From Candidatus Opimibacter skivensis (GTDB taxonomy: Bacteria > Bacteroidota > Bacteroidia > Chitinophagales > Saprospiraceae): a stretch of DNA of 64,000 bases. The stretch is taken from positions 815,826-879,825 of the forward strand of contig JADKGY010000029.1 in assembly GCA_016722045.1 (NCBI GenBank). Reading direction: 5' to 3'. This document shows positions 54,648 through 62,896 of this stretch, in pieces. The first letter of the stretch is position 1. Each line of letters begins with the position of its first letter. The notes below the pieces were generated by a model. That model was given only the letters and a program-made list of their open reading frames with translations, did not search any database and was not told the origin of the DNA. Position numbers and translations under genes: made by a program.

Positions 54648-56417
54648 ATGGCATTACAGGGATTAGACTGGGGAATCATAGGGGCATACTTTATTATTTC
54701 ACTTCTCATTGGCTTGCTGGTGGCAAGAAAATCGGGAAGCAGTGTGGCGGAATTTTTTCTTAGCGGACGCAACATGCCCTGGTGGCTATTGGGTATCTCG
54801 ATGGTGGCCACAACATTTTCTGCGGATACGCCAAATCTTGTAACGGATATTGTCAGGAATAACGGAGTTGGTGGCAACTGGGTGTGGTGGGCATTTTTGC
54901 TCACAGGGATGATGACTGTGTTTGTGTATGCTAAACTCTGGAGAAGGACTGGCGTGTTGACTGATCTCGAATTTTATGAGTTAAGATATGGGGGAAGGCC
55001 AGCCTCATTTTTGCGTGGCTTCAGAGCTATCTACCTGGGTTTGTTTTTCAATGTCATGATTATGGCCACGGTTTGCCTGGCTGCAATCAAAATCGGAAAT
55101 GTACTGCTGGGTCTGGCTCCATGGCAATCACTTCTCATATCAAGTGTCATCACGGTAGCTTATACAATGGTAGGTGGTTTTAAAGGTGTTCTTTTCACAG
55201 ATCTATTTCAGTTTATACTTGCTATGACAGGTATGGTAGCGGCGGCTATTTTCCTGGTCAACAGACCAAATATTGGTGGACTCAGTAATTTACTTGCACA
55301 ACCAAAAGTGCAAAATGCAATGTCAGTCTTTCCCGATTGGAGTAATCCTTCTTCATGGGTTCCGATCTTTCTGATCCCTCTTGCAGTGCAATGGTGGAGC
55401 AGTTGGTACCCTGGCGCGGAACCTGGAGGTGGGGGATATATAGCACAGCGTATGCTTGCTGCAAAAAATGAACGACATGCTATGGGAGCTACATTACTTT
55501 TTAATGTAGCCCATTATGCACTGCGACCCTGGCCATGGATCATCATCGCGCTTTGTTCGATGATCGTTTTCCCCACTACAGCTGATATAGCATTGCAATT
55601 TCCTAACGTGGATCCATCGATCATTAAAGATGATCTTGCTTTTCCCGCGATGATATCATTTTTACCGACCGGATTGCTGGGTCTTGTTGTGGCAGCACTT
55701 ATTGCAGCGTTTATGTCGACAATATCCACACATCTCAATTGGGGATCATCGTATATCATCAATGATTTCTATGGACGATTTATTAATCCTGCGGCGAGCG
55801 AGAAAAAAATGATCAACATAGCGAGGTTCACTACGCTTGGCCTGATGATACTAGCTTCTCTTGTGGCGACACAATTGAAAAGTGCGTTGCAGTCATTTAA
55901 TATTCTTCTTCAGATCGGGGCCGGGACAGGATTGATCTTTATCCTTAGATGGTTTTGGTACAGAATAAATGCATGGTCTGAAATCGGGGGCATGGCGATC
56001 AGTTTTCTTGTGGCCGTTTATTTTGAAATTTTCTACAAAGGCGGAATGGTGGCTTATGAAAAATTAATAGTCGGTGTATTGATAACAACTATAGGATGGG
56101 TCACCATAACCTTGTTGACAAAGCCAGAATCCGATGTCGTATTGAAAAAGTTTTATTTGCAGGTCAGACCGCATAATGTCGGATGGCGTTCATGGCTAAG
56201 AAAAACAGGGTTGATTGAAAATAATAATGATGACAGATCAGGGGTGGGATTGGAAATAGGTGCGATGCTGATCGGATGTCTGATGATCTACGGTTATTTG
56301 TTTGGAATCGGATATTGGATTTATGGAGAAGGTATACATGCGCTTATCTCTTTTGGAATTGGCTTGATATCCAGTTTCCTTTTGTGGAGGATGTGGCCGA
56401 AGCTTTCGTTTTCATGA
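54648..56417 (+). CDS. sodium:solute symporter family transporter
   Basis: 589 residues with about 13 hydrophobic segments, the normal SSS size. Family features: the start GLDWGIIGAYFIISLLIGL, FFLSGRNMPWWLLGISMVATTFSADTPNLV near 36-65, GGFKGVLFTDLFQFILAM near 176-193, and GLLGLVVAALIAAFMSTISTHLN near 346-368. Related members import sugars, proline or other solutes; the substrate cannot be read. The ATG at 54648 follows a hydrophilic-free spacer with no competing start. Its TGA stop is the beginning of an octamer array. Confidence 0.93.
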   Translation: MALQGLDWGIIGAYFIISLLIGLLVARKSGSSVAEFFLSGRNMPWWLLGISMVATTFSADTPNLVTDIVRNNGVGGNWVWWAFLLTGMMTVFVYAKLWRRTGVLTDLEFYELRYGGRPASFLRGFRAIYLGLFFNVMIMATVCLAAIKIGNVLLGLAPWQSLLISSVITVAYTMVGGFKGVLFTDLFQFILAMTGMVAAAIFLVNRPNIGGLSNLLAQPKVQNAMSVFPDWSNPSSWVPIFLIPLAVQWWSSWYPGAEPGGGGYIAQRMLAAKNERHAMGATLLFNVAHYALRPWPWIIIALCSMIVFPTTADIALQFPNVDPSIIKDDLAFPAMISFLPTGLLGLVVAALIAAFMSTISTHLNWGSSYIINDFYGRFINPAASEKKMINIARFTTLGLMILASLVATQLKSALQSFNILLQIGAGTGLIFILRWFWYRINAWSEIGGMAISFLVAVYFEIFYKGGMVAYEKLIVGVLITTIGWVTITLLTKPESDVVLKKFYLQVRPHNVGWRSWLRKTGLIENNNDDRSGVGLEIGAMLIGCLMIYGYLFGIGYWIYGEGIHALISFGIGLISSFLLWRMWPKLSFS

Positions 56418-56482
56418 TCGGGTGATCGAGTGATCGAGTGATCTGGTGATCTGGTGATCAAGTGATCTGGTGATCGAGTGAC
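56413..56482. repeat. octamer array (GTGATC[GT][AG])n after the symporter gene
   Basis: About eight units TGATCGAG / TGATCTGG / TGATCAAG. The symporter stop TGA (56415-56417) is the first TGA of the array. TGATC recurs every 8 bp, so all three frames are closed within 24 bp. Confidence 0.9.
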
Positions 56483-56534
56483 CTAAAGATTACTTACTAA
56501 TCTCTTGTAACACTAAATGTAACTTTACTCTAAT

Positions 56535-56597
56535 ATTCTCTCACTTCTCTTACTTCTCTTACTTCTCTTACTTCTCTCACTTCTCTCACTTCTGTGA
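56535..56597. repeat. 9-bp array (AAGTGAGAG, minus strand) at the end of the MFS gene
   Basis: On the minus strand the transporter ends CAG AAG TGA GAG AAG TGA GAG AAG TAA GAG and so on, six to seven units with TGA or TAA. The unit is three codons long, so the gene's stop codon is repeated in frame every nine bases. Confidence 0.92.
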
Positions 56598-57791
56598 CGC
56601 TGAGCGAATCACTCTTGTCGTTTGAAAGATCCAAATGATGGATGCAAAAGCGACAAGCATAAAAGCAATGCGGAGATCCGAGACTTTGGCTATGAAGCCG
56701 ATAAGTACAGGCCCTCCGAGAAATGATGCCATGGCGAATGTGTTGAGTGTAGCTAGTCCGACTCCCGGTGCCATGCCAGGTACTTTTGCAGCAGAACCAT
56801 AAAGAATAGGTGAAGCAAGAGATATACCCATGCCGATCAGCATGAAGCCAGGTAGAGCAAGCCACGGACTGTGTGACGGAATGACAATAATAAGGCCAAT
56901 GAAAACTAAAACACCTCCAGCTCTAAGGACGCGCATGGCTCCAAATCGTGCTATCAATTCATCACCCATGAATCGACTTGCTGCCATAAAAAATGCATAA
57001 ACAGCAAACCCCCACCCTGCTATGGTAGCCGGTGCGAAAGTTATTTCCTTCATAAAAACTGCGCTCCAATCAGCGATTGTCCCTTCAGTCAAATATGTAC
57101 ACAGGCAAATTGAGATAAGAATCCAAAGTGCCCTTGTCGGACGAAAAGATCTCCAGTTCATTTTAGGATGTTCTGAAGGTTCCTGATGGATCTCCTTGAT
57201 AATATTCAGATTCTTCCTGATAATCCAAATAATAACAACAATAATGATGGCTATCAAAATAACGTACTGCGATGGCGGCACTAAAAAGGATCCTGAATAT
57301 TGATTCAAAATCACCACCCCTAAGCCTGAAAACAACGATCCGAACATTGCGCCAAGACTCCACATGCCATGGCATGATGACATGATTCTATTAGGATTTC
57401 TGTCTTCCAGGATAGAAGCACATGTATTCATCGCTACATTGCTGCATCCAAAAGAAGCACCTGCAAGCACAAGGCCAAGTGAAGCCAATATGATAGATGG
57501 TCCCATCACCGGAAGAGCAAAAAAGACAGACGTTAATGATCCGGCAACAAGTGCAATACGTACGGCACCCCACTTTCTTATCAAAAAAACTGTCAATGGA
57601 TTGGCAATAAAATTTCCCAAAGGAAGTCCAAGCAGTAACAATCCTAACTCCGCGGAATTGAGGTGGAAATTATCCTTTACGAAAGGAATAAACGAAGCCC
57701 AGGTGCCGAAACTTAATCCACTCAATGCGAAAATAATTCCGACAGTCCTTGCGGAAGAATCTTTAAAGAAGTCGGTGAGATGTTTTGTCAT
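56586..57791 (-). CDS. MFS transporter
   Basis: 401 residues with 12 predicted transmembrane segments. It has the FALSGLSFGTWASFIPFVKDNF start and the NPLTVFLIRKWGAVRIALVAG loop 2-3 motif typical of YbjJ-like and sugar-permease-like MFS members, and a CSNVAMNTCAS segment near 118-128. Substrate unknown. It is convergent with the symporter gene and 80 bp downstream of the cupin gene, with which it may be co-transcribed. Confidence 0.92.
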   Translation of the reverse strand: MTKHLTDFFKDSSARTVGIIFALSGLSFGTWASFIPFVKDNFHLNSAELGLLLLGLPLGNFIANPLTVFLIRKWGAVRIALVAGSLTSVFFALPVMGPSIILASLGLVLAGASFGCSNVAMNTCASILEDRNPNRIMSSCHGMWSLGAMFGSLFSGLGVVILNQYSGSFLVPPSQYVILIAIIIVVIIWIIRKNLNIIKEIHQEPSEHPKMNWRSFRPTRALWILISICLCTYLTEGTIADWSAVFMKEITFAPATIAGWGFAVYAFFMAASRFMGDELIARFGAMRVLRAGGVLVFIGLIIVIPSHSPWLALPGFMLIGMGISLASPILYGSAAKVPGMAPGVGLATLNTFAMASFLGGPVLIGFIAKVSDLRIAFMLVAFASIIWIFQTTRVIRSASQK

Positions 57792-57822
57792 TTGCCCCTA
57801 AATCCCCTGAAGGGGACTTTTG
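57790..57822. repeat. dispersed palindromic repeat, copy 2
   Basis: It matches 53735-53767 with one change (CCCCTGAAGGGGA). It overlaps the last bases of the transporter's start codon region and occupies its presumed ribosome-binding region. Confidence 0.7.
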
Positions 57823-57871
57823 TAAACCATTGAATGCTGATGATGATTTTAATGAAGTGTGATATTACTCA

Positions 57872-58213
57872 TTATTTAATCCAGGATTCGAGGGTTTTGA
57901 AATCTTCTCGGACGGGCATGAAGCAATCGATCACTTTGACACGCGTCAATGCTTTGGCGCTATGTGGCATATCAGATGGAATATGTGCAGATATTCCGGG
58001 CGTCATGATTTGGATTTCTCCACCAAGATTGAATTCGAGCTCACCTTCAAGGACGTGCGTCCATTGTTCATGAATGTGATGATGCTCACCTACTATGGCG
58101 CCTTGTTCGAGTATGATGTGCGCAAAAGTAAGTTGATCTGAATGTGCTATGGCACCGTGGACACCATCCCAAATATGGGAATGGGGAATAGCGTTGAAAT
58201 TGATGTAAGACAT
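57872..58213 (-). CDS. small cupin-domain protein
   Basis: 113 residues, a single cupin barrel. Motif 1 is GAIVGEHHHIHEQWTHVLEGE (about residues 37-57), with His and Glu metal ligands. Motif 2 is PGISAHIPSDMPHSAKAL (about 72-89), with the His conserved. Such proteins bind a divalent metal and may be dioxygenases, isomerases or sensors; activity cannot be assigned. It is divergent from the thioesterase and upstream of the MFS gene. Confidence 0.9.
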   Translation of the reverse strand: MSYINFNAIPHSHIWDGVHGAIAHSDQLTFAHIILEQGAIVGEHHHIHEQWTHVLEGELEFNLGGEIQIMTPGISAHIPSDMPHSAKALTRVKVIDCFMPVREDFKTLESWIK

Positions 58214-58304
58214 GAGGATTGAAGATTTTAGATTTAAGATTTAAGAATGTGGGACAAATTAATACTTTACTATTGTAAAAATAATTCTAAGTAAATCTAT
58301 TGAT

Positions 58305-58697
58305 ATGAACCTGGAAGAAAGGATTAAGGCATCAGAATCAAGAATATTCAAGGCTGTATTCCCGAATACGACGAATCACTATGATACATTATTTGGAGGG
58401 ACGGCGATGCACCTGATGGATGAAGTGGCGTTTATCACTTCTACCCGATTTAGCCGACAGCGGATGGTGACTGTGAGTAGTGATCGGATTGATTTTACAA
58501 AACCTATTCCTGCTGGAACGATTGTAGAATTAATTGGGACAGTTATCCATGTAGGGAACACCAGTTTGAAAGTAAGAGTGGATGTATTCATAGAAGAAAT
58601 GTATTCTGAACATCGGGAGAAAGCGATTACGGGGGTATTTACGTTTGTGGCGATTGATGAGCATAAGCATCCGGTTTCCGTGAGACGTGAGATGTGA
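58305..58697 (+). CDS. acyl-CoA thioesterase, hotdog fold (YciA-like)
   Basis: 130 residues. The hotdog signature NHYDTLFGGTAMHLMDEVAFI near residues 23-44 contains the catalytic Asn and Asp/Glu of this thioesterase group; VSSDRIDFTKPIPAGTIVEL follows. It hydrolyses acyl-CoA esters in the cytoplasm. The last codons and stop (CGT GAG ATG TGA) form the first unit of a short GTGAGAT repeat that recurs at 58685-58705 and 58750-58768. Confidence 0.93.
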   Translation: MNLEERIKASESRIFKAVFPNTTNHYDTLFGGTAMHLMDEVAFITSTRFSRQRMVTVSSDRIDFTKPIPAGTIVELIGTVIHVGNTSLKVRVDVFIEEMYSEHREKAITGVFTFVAIDEHKHPVSVRREM

Positions 58698-58768
58698 GAT
58701 GTGTGCTTCGACCTGCGGCGCTCATCCAAGTGCGACAACTCAGCAACCGATGTGAGATGTGAGATGTG
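58685..58768. repeat. GTGAGAT repeats after the thioesterase gene
   Basis: GTGAGACGTGAGATGTGAGATGTG spans the stop codon; after an intervening 40 bp (containing GCTTCGACCTGCGGCGCTC) the GTGAGAT repeat returns as TGTGAGATGTGAGATGTGG. Confidence 0.75.
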
Positions 58769-58787
58769 GAACATGAGTAGACATTCC

Positions 58788-59279
58788 TTACTGTAAAATA
58801 AATCTAAGGGGAATATCATATTTGACTTTTACTGGCTTTCCGTTTATTTCGGCTGGCGTAAAACCATATTGCTTTACAACCCTTAATCCTTCTTCATCAC
58901 AACCTCCACCTACATGGGAATTGATGACAGCATCTTCAAGTTGACCGAATTCATTAACAATAACAGTGATGCGAACTGTTCCCTGGATTCCATGTTCACG
59001 AGCAAACGCTGGATAGCGAATATCATGATAAAGAGCTGTCAGCCCACCAATGATCTCGGGGATCTTGTCTAGCTCAGCCTCAAAATATGCCCCATCTTTA
59101 AAAATATAATATAGGATAGATGCTTTAGGACTATTGACTCCTTCTGAGACCTGAGGTGGATCATTTAAAACTTTCGTTGATATCAGTTGCTTCTTACCTG
59201 AACATGAACAATTAAAAATGAATAATGAAAATAAAACTACCACGAAGGGTTGAATGTGAATTGTGCAATGCTTCTTCAT
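58788..59279 (-). CDS. TonB C-terminal domain lipoprotein 1
   Basis: 163 residues. A lipoprotein-like signal (FSLFIFNCSCSGKK, acceptor Cys near 24) precedes a TonB C-terminal domain at about 85-163: IRYPAFAREHGIQGTVRITV, GGGCDEEGLRVVKQYGFTPA, VKYDIPLRF. It lacks the N-terminal transmembrane anchor and Pro-rich spacer of true TonB, so it is not a classical energy transducer. It is paralogous to the frameshifted gene at 60517-60997. Role unknown. Confidence 0.88.
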   Translation of the reverse strand: MKKHCTIHIQPFVVVLFSLFIFNCSCSGKKQLISTKVLNDPPQVSEGVNSPKASILYYIFKDGAYFEAELDKIPEIIGGLTALYHDIRYPAFAREHGIQGTVRITVIVNEFGQLEDAVINSHVGGGCDEEGLRVVKQYGFTPAEINGKPVKVKYDIPLRFILQ

Positions 59280-59392
59280 TTTGTGATCTGCAAGTTTCTA
59301 AACAAGTTAGAGGAATTTGGGCATTTTGAATTTGTATCAATTGCACAGAATACCTTAAAATCACACAACACAAGCTTTTTTATATTTGTGGG

Positions 59393-59849
59393 ATGACTAA
59401 AACAGTGCTCCTTTTTGGTTTTTGTATGGCCGTTCTATTGGCTCTGCTGAAATGGGCGGAGTATAGCTTTTTTGCAAAAGATCTGGCTTTGGAAGCATAT
59501 ATAGGCATTGTCGGTCTCTTTTGTACAATTCTCGGAGGTTGGATAGGTTGGAAGCTGACAAGGCCAAAAATAAATTCAGGATATAAGGAAATAAATGAAA
59601 ATATTGATGCCTCTGTCCTGAAGGGCTTTACTATTGAAAACAAATTTGGACTTAGTCCCAGGGAATATGAAGTATTGGTCCTGATAGCCCATGGATACTC
59701 CTATCAGGAAATCGCTGATCAGCTTTTTCTTTCCATCACTACTGTTAAAACCCATGCCTCGAATATTTTTCAAAAATGGATGTGCGAGGAGAACTCAAGC
59801 GGTGATGTTAGGCCAGAAAACGGGTCTGTTGCCTCCTCTTAAAGTATGA
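59393..59849 (+). pseudogene. membrane-anchored LuxR-type HTH protein, frameshifted at its end
   Basis: Two transmembrane helices (about residues 5-20 and 35-55) lead to a LuxR-type HTH at about 87-130 (LSPREYEVLVLIAHGYSYQEIADQLFLSITTVKTHASNIFQK). The frame as given ends WMCEENSSG...SS at 59842. Restoring one base at about 59776 (A5 run) and one at about 59786 gives LDVR-RRTQAVMLGQKTGLLPPLKV and a stop at 59847-59849, the normal end of such proteins. So the C-terminus is disrupted by two single-base losses. It would be a transcription regulator tethered to the inner membrane without a receiver domain. Whether the damage is real is uncertain. Confidence 0.82.
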
Positions 59850-59937
59850 AATCAGGTAAATCATACGATCGGATGAGGTTATTTGTCTCACTGCATCAGT
59901 CATTTGCAGGATCAATCACAATTAAAACTAAAAAAAT

Positions 59938-60465
59938 ATGCAAAAAACAGTGTTCACATTTGGTCTGATTTCGGGACTTATTATAGTAGTCCTTGGTTTT
60001 GCCACCCAGGCACTTTTGATGGGAGATAATGGAGAGATGGACATGTCTAAAGGAGAAATCTTTGGTTACCTGACTATGATCGTGGCGTTATCGATGATTT
60101 TTTTCGGCATACGTCAATTCAGGGACAGGCATCTGAGTGGTCTCATTTCTTTTGGCCAGGCATTCAAAGTAGGTTTTTTAATCGCCCTTATTGCTTCCGC
60201 GATTTATGTCATCGGGTGGATGGTGTATTATAATACCTCCGAAACTGCTCATAATTTTCCGGCTAAATACCTGGAACATATGAAGGAACAATGGGCTGCG
60301 TCGGGAATATCCCAGGATGAAATCAACGCCAGATCTGCCGGATTGGCAAAAACATGGAATCATATAAAAATCCAATAATCATGGCCGGAATGACCTTGAT
60401 GGAGATTCTGCCAGTAGGCCTCATCATCTCCTGCTGAGCGCGCTCATCCTTAAGAGAAAAATAAT
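59938..60465 (+). pseudogene. DUF4199 membrane protein, frameshifted near its end
   Basis: The uninterrupted frame (to 60378, 146 residues) has three transmembrane helices (about 5-27, 42-60, 78-98) and the DUF4199 pattern FGIRQFRDRHLSGLISFGQAFKVGF. DUF4199 proteins have a fourth helix. It is present out of frame just downstream: adding one A at the A5 run near 60366 gives KNPIIMAGMTLMEILPVGLIIS, and another base near 60437 gives LLSALILKRK. Two single-base losses therefore truncate it. It lies 90 bp after the LuxR-type gene, an association often seen in Bacteroidota. Function unknown. Confidence 0.82.
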
Positions 60466-60516
60466 AATCCAAAGCTCAGTCCGAATTAAATGACTTTGCT
60501 TCAATTTCAGATCTTA

Positions 60517-60997
60517 TCATTTTGGAAGGAAGGTGATTGGGATATCATATTTCACGGTCACCGCTTTTCCTTTGATTTCAGCAGGTTCAAATCCAGTCTG
60601 GTCAAGTAATCGGACAGCCCTTAAAGCTTCATCATTACATCCGCCACCTATTCCTTCATGGATGTATGCATCTGCCATATTTCCATCAGTATCTATGACG
60701 ACACTCACTAAAACCGTTCCTCCTATTTTTTTCTGTCGTGCTATATCCGGATATCGGATATTCAGGGAAATGAGTGTTTCCATCAATGAATTACCTCCTA
60801 TCAGTTCAGGCTCTTTTGAAAGAACTGCTTCTACAAACTGACCGGCTTTATACACAAATAGACTGTTGCCGGATTATCAATCTTTATTTCATCAGTTATG
60901 ATTTGTTGAAGTTCTGGTTGACGAAACTCAGTCATTTGTTGGGCTGAACAGCTGCAGCTACAGTAAGAAAAAGATATACGCTCATGATTATGTTCAT
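60517..60997 (-). pseudogene. TonB C-terminal domain lipoprotein 2, frameshifted
   Basis: The open frame 60517-60855 encodes a TonB C-terminal domain (LNIRYPDIARQKKIGGTVLV, GGGCNDEALRAVRLL, VKYDIPITFLP), close to 58788-59279. Its N-terminus continues upstream in other frames: ATG at 60997, a hydrophobic segment, then SCSCSAQQMTEFRQPELQQI. One T restored in the T5 run near 60970 and one in the T3 run near 60859 would give a single lipoprotein of about 160 residues matching its paralogue's layout. Same caveat as for its neighbours: gene decay or sequence error. Confidence 0.82.
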
Positions 60998-61060
60998 TTA
61001 TTTATAGGACACAACGTGGATACTTTGAAAAGAATTGATTGATTTATCTATTTTTAACTT

Positions 61061-61464
61061 ATGAAAAACAGTATAGTTAATAGTCCACTAAAACTTCTGA
61101 AGCATTTCAGCATTTTGTTTTGCTATTTGCATTTCATTATCACTGTACAGCGCAGATGCCTCCTCCGGGATATGAACGCGCGAAGAAAATACAGGAAGAG
61201 CAAATGAAAGTATCGATCCTTGACCGGGACTCACTGACGCTGATTGATACTGTTGAAATCTTTGATCCAACGACTTACGAGAGTGAAACTAAAATCGTAA
61301 ACACCCGTTTTTCCCTACGTGATTATTGTCTGAAATACCTGGGCATAGGAAATGCGGATATTTTACTGGATAGAAATCCACATACAGTAATAGATCCAAA
61401 GACATATGGAGACATCACGATACGATTGAATGCATCAGGGAAATTGGATACGATACCGAAGTGA
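61061..61464 (+). pseudogene. small secreted protein of unknown function, probable frameshift near the start
   Basis: The open frame from 61120 ends at 61464. Its plausible start is ATG at 61061 in another frame (MKNSIVNSPLKLLKHFSILF), giving a signal peptide that joins the main frame near 61110-61145 at CTAQMPPPGYERAKK. The mature part of about 100 residues (VSILDRDSLTLIDTVEIFDP, YCLKYLGIGNADILLD, DITIRLNASGKLD) has no family I recognise. A GTGAGTAAGCGG / CAGTATT repeat follows the stop. Confidence 0.6.
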
Positions 61465-61475
61465 GTAAGCGGTAT

Positions 61476-61500
61476 TCAGTATTCAGTATTCAGTAAGAAA
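61476..61500. repeat. heptamer array (CAGTATT)n
   Basis: Three CAGTATT units follow the stop of the small secreted protein; the same unit recurs six times at 62214-62260. Confidence 0.8.
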
Positions 61501-61539
61501 TAAGAAATTCGAAGTAAGCAGTAAAATTTAAATACGGGT

Positions 61540-62202
61540 ATGGTGATTGAAACAACAACGATGAAATTTTGAAGGATCTGGCGAAGAATAATGACCGCGA
61601 ATTGGTTTTGAAGCACAAGGATCAATATGAAGCTGCGCTTGACAATGTGAAAAGTTTTAAAGATGAAGTTGTCAAGGGGCTTAATAAAAAGATGTGATAG
61701 AGGATGGAAAGGTATTCCGGATTTACCGCGATGTGCGTTTTTCAAAAGATAAGGCGCCTTATAAAAAATAATAGGGACTCATTTTCAAGAGCCACAAAAG
61801 CGAGGAGAGGAGGATATTATCTGCATCTCGAACCCGGGCAATCTTTGTTGGTGGAGGCTTTCCGGGCTCCGGAGCCATCGGATCTGAAACGCATACGGGA
61901 TGAATTTTCACTGATGACAAAACGATCCGTAAAAATCACAGCGCAAAAAAATTCGTTGACTATTTCGGACAAATAGACGGGGAAGAACTGAAAACTGCAC
62001 CTTCAGGTTATGACAGGGATCATCCTGCGATTGATCTGATCCGGAAAAACAATATGTGATCTCCAGAAAATTTACAGACAAGGAGGTAACGAGTCCGGAT
62101 TTTATCAAAGAAGTCGTGAAGACGTATGAAGCGATGCGGCCTCTTTTTGATTATATGAGCGAGATTTTGAGTACGAACGCAAATGGGCAACAGATTGTAT
62201 AA
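61540..62202 (+). pseudogene. DUF2461 family protein, multiply frameshifted
   Basis: No single long frame exists, but successive frames give MKF(F)LKDLAKNNDRE, HKDQYEAALDNVKSFKDEVV, FRIYRDVRFSKDKAPYKNN, RRGGYYLHLEPGQSLLV, FRAPEPSDLKRIRDEF, GYDRDHPAIDLIRK, YVISRKFTDKEVTSPDF and VVKTYEAMRPLFDYM. In that order these are the DUF2461 (TIGR02453-type) protein over its full length of about 220 residues. At least five single-base shifts are needed, e.g. T4 for T5 at about 61565. Function of the family is unknown. The stop at 62200-62202 is followed by the CAGTATT array. Confidence 0.8.
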
Positions 62203-62213
62203 AGAAAGCAATC

Positions 62214-62310
62214 AGTATTCAGTATTCAGTATTCAGTATTCAGTATTCAGTATTTCCGAAATTGTAAAACGAAATACGTAATTAGCAATAAGCAATAAGC
62301 AATAAGCAAT
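62214..62310. repeat. heptamer arrays (CAGTATT)n and (AGCAATA)n
   Basis: Six CAGTATT units (62214-62260) and, after about 25 bp, four AGCAATA units (62284-62310). They fill the space between the DUF2461 remnant and the Rrf2 gene. Confidence 0.9.
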
Positions 62311-62339
62311 TTTAAAAATATAATAAAGGGATTCGAGAC

Positions 62340-62756
62340 GTGCTGACACAGAAAGGAAAATATGCTATTAAGGCGCTGATCTACATGGCGGAAGAAAAAC
62401 GTCTTGGTCAAGACACAGGACGTAGCAGATGGCGCGCCAGATCCCTAAAAATTTTGGAAACTATTTTATTGGAATTAAAACGACATGGATTTGTCGAGAG
62501 TCAACAGGGAGCTACAGGTGGCTATTCTCTATCAAATCACCACGCGACATTAATCTTGCTGAACTCTACCGGATATTTGAAGGCCTATTGCTTTAATCTC
62601 CTGCGCAGCTGAAAAATTTTATAAACCATGTTTGGATTGTGAGCATGTGGCTACATGTTACTCTGCACGAATAGCCATAAGCAGGTGCGTGATCAGCTTT
62701 CTAAAAACTCTTGAGGCCATCACCATTCAAAAACTTGTAAAAAGAGGTAAATATTT
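62340..62756 (+). pseudogene. Rrf2 family transcription regulator, frameshifted
   Basis: GTG at 62340 starts LTQKGKYAIKALIYMAEEKR, the Rrf2 winged-helix start. Frame shifts follow: VKTQDVADGA-IP-KKFLETILLELKRHGFVESQQGATGGYSLS is recovered with changes near 62405 and 62445, and the rest (AELYRIFEG, CAAEKFYKPCLDCEHVATCYSARIA, TLEAITIQKLVKRG) lies in further frames to about 62756. The cysteine cluster C-x8-C-x2-C-x5-C near residue 100 suggests a redox or Fe-S-sensing member. A palindrome immediately downstream (62769-62789) is a candidate operator. Confidence 0.85.
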
Positions 62757-62768
62757 TTTTACAATTAT

Positions 62769-62811
62769 ATTCTACTAATTTGGTAGAATTAGAATAATAC
62801 TCTTACATTTG
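62769..62811 (+). promoter_or_regulatory. palindromic operator overlapping a Bacteroidota promoter
   Basis: A perfect inverted repeat, ATTCTAC (62769-62775) and GTAGAAT (62783-62789) with a 7-bp spacer, encloses TTTG (62779-62782). A TACATTTG box (62804-62811) matches the -7 consensus TAnnTTTG, 21 bp after that TTTG. Binding of a dimeric regulator to the palindrome would cover the -33 box of a promoter aimed at the receptor gene. Confidence 0.6.
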
Positions 62812-62896
62812 ACGATGAAGACTTATAAGGAATCATTTTTTTTTGAACTACGGAAGTCACTTCAAAGAAAAATTAACCATCATTAATTAAAATACT

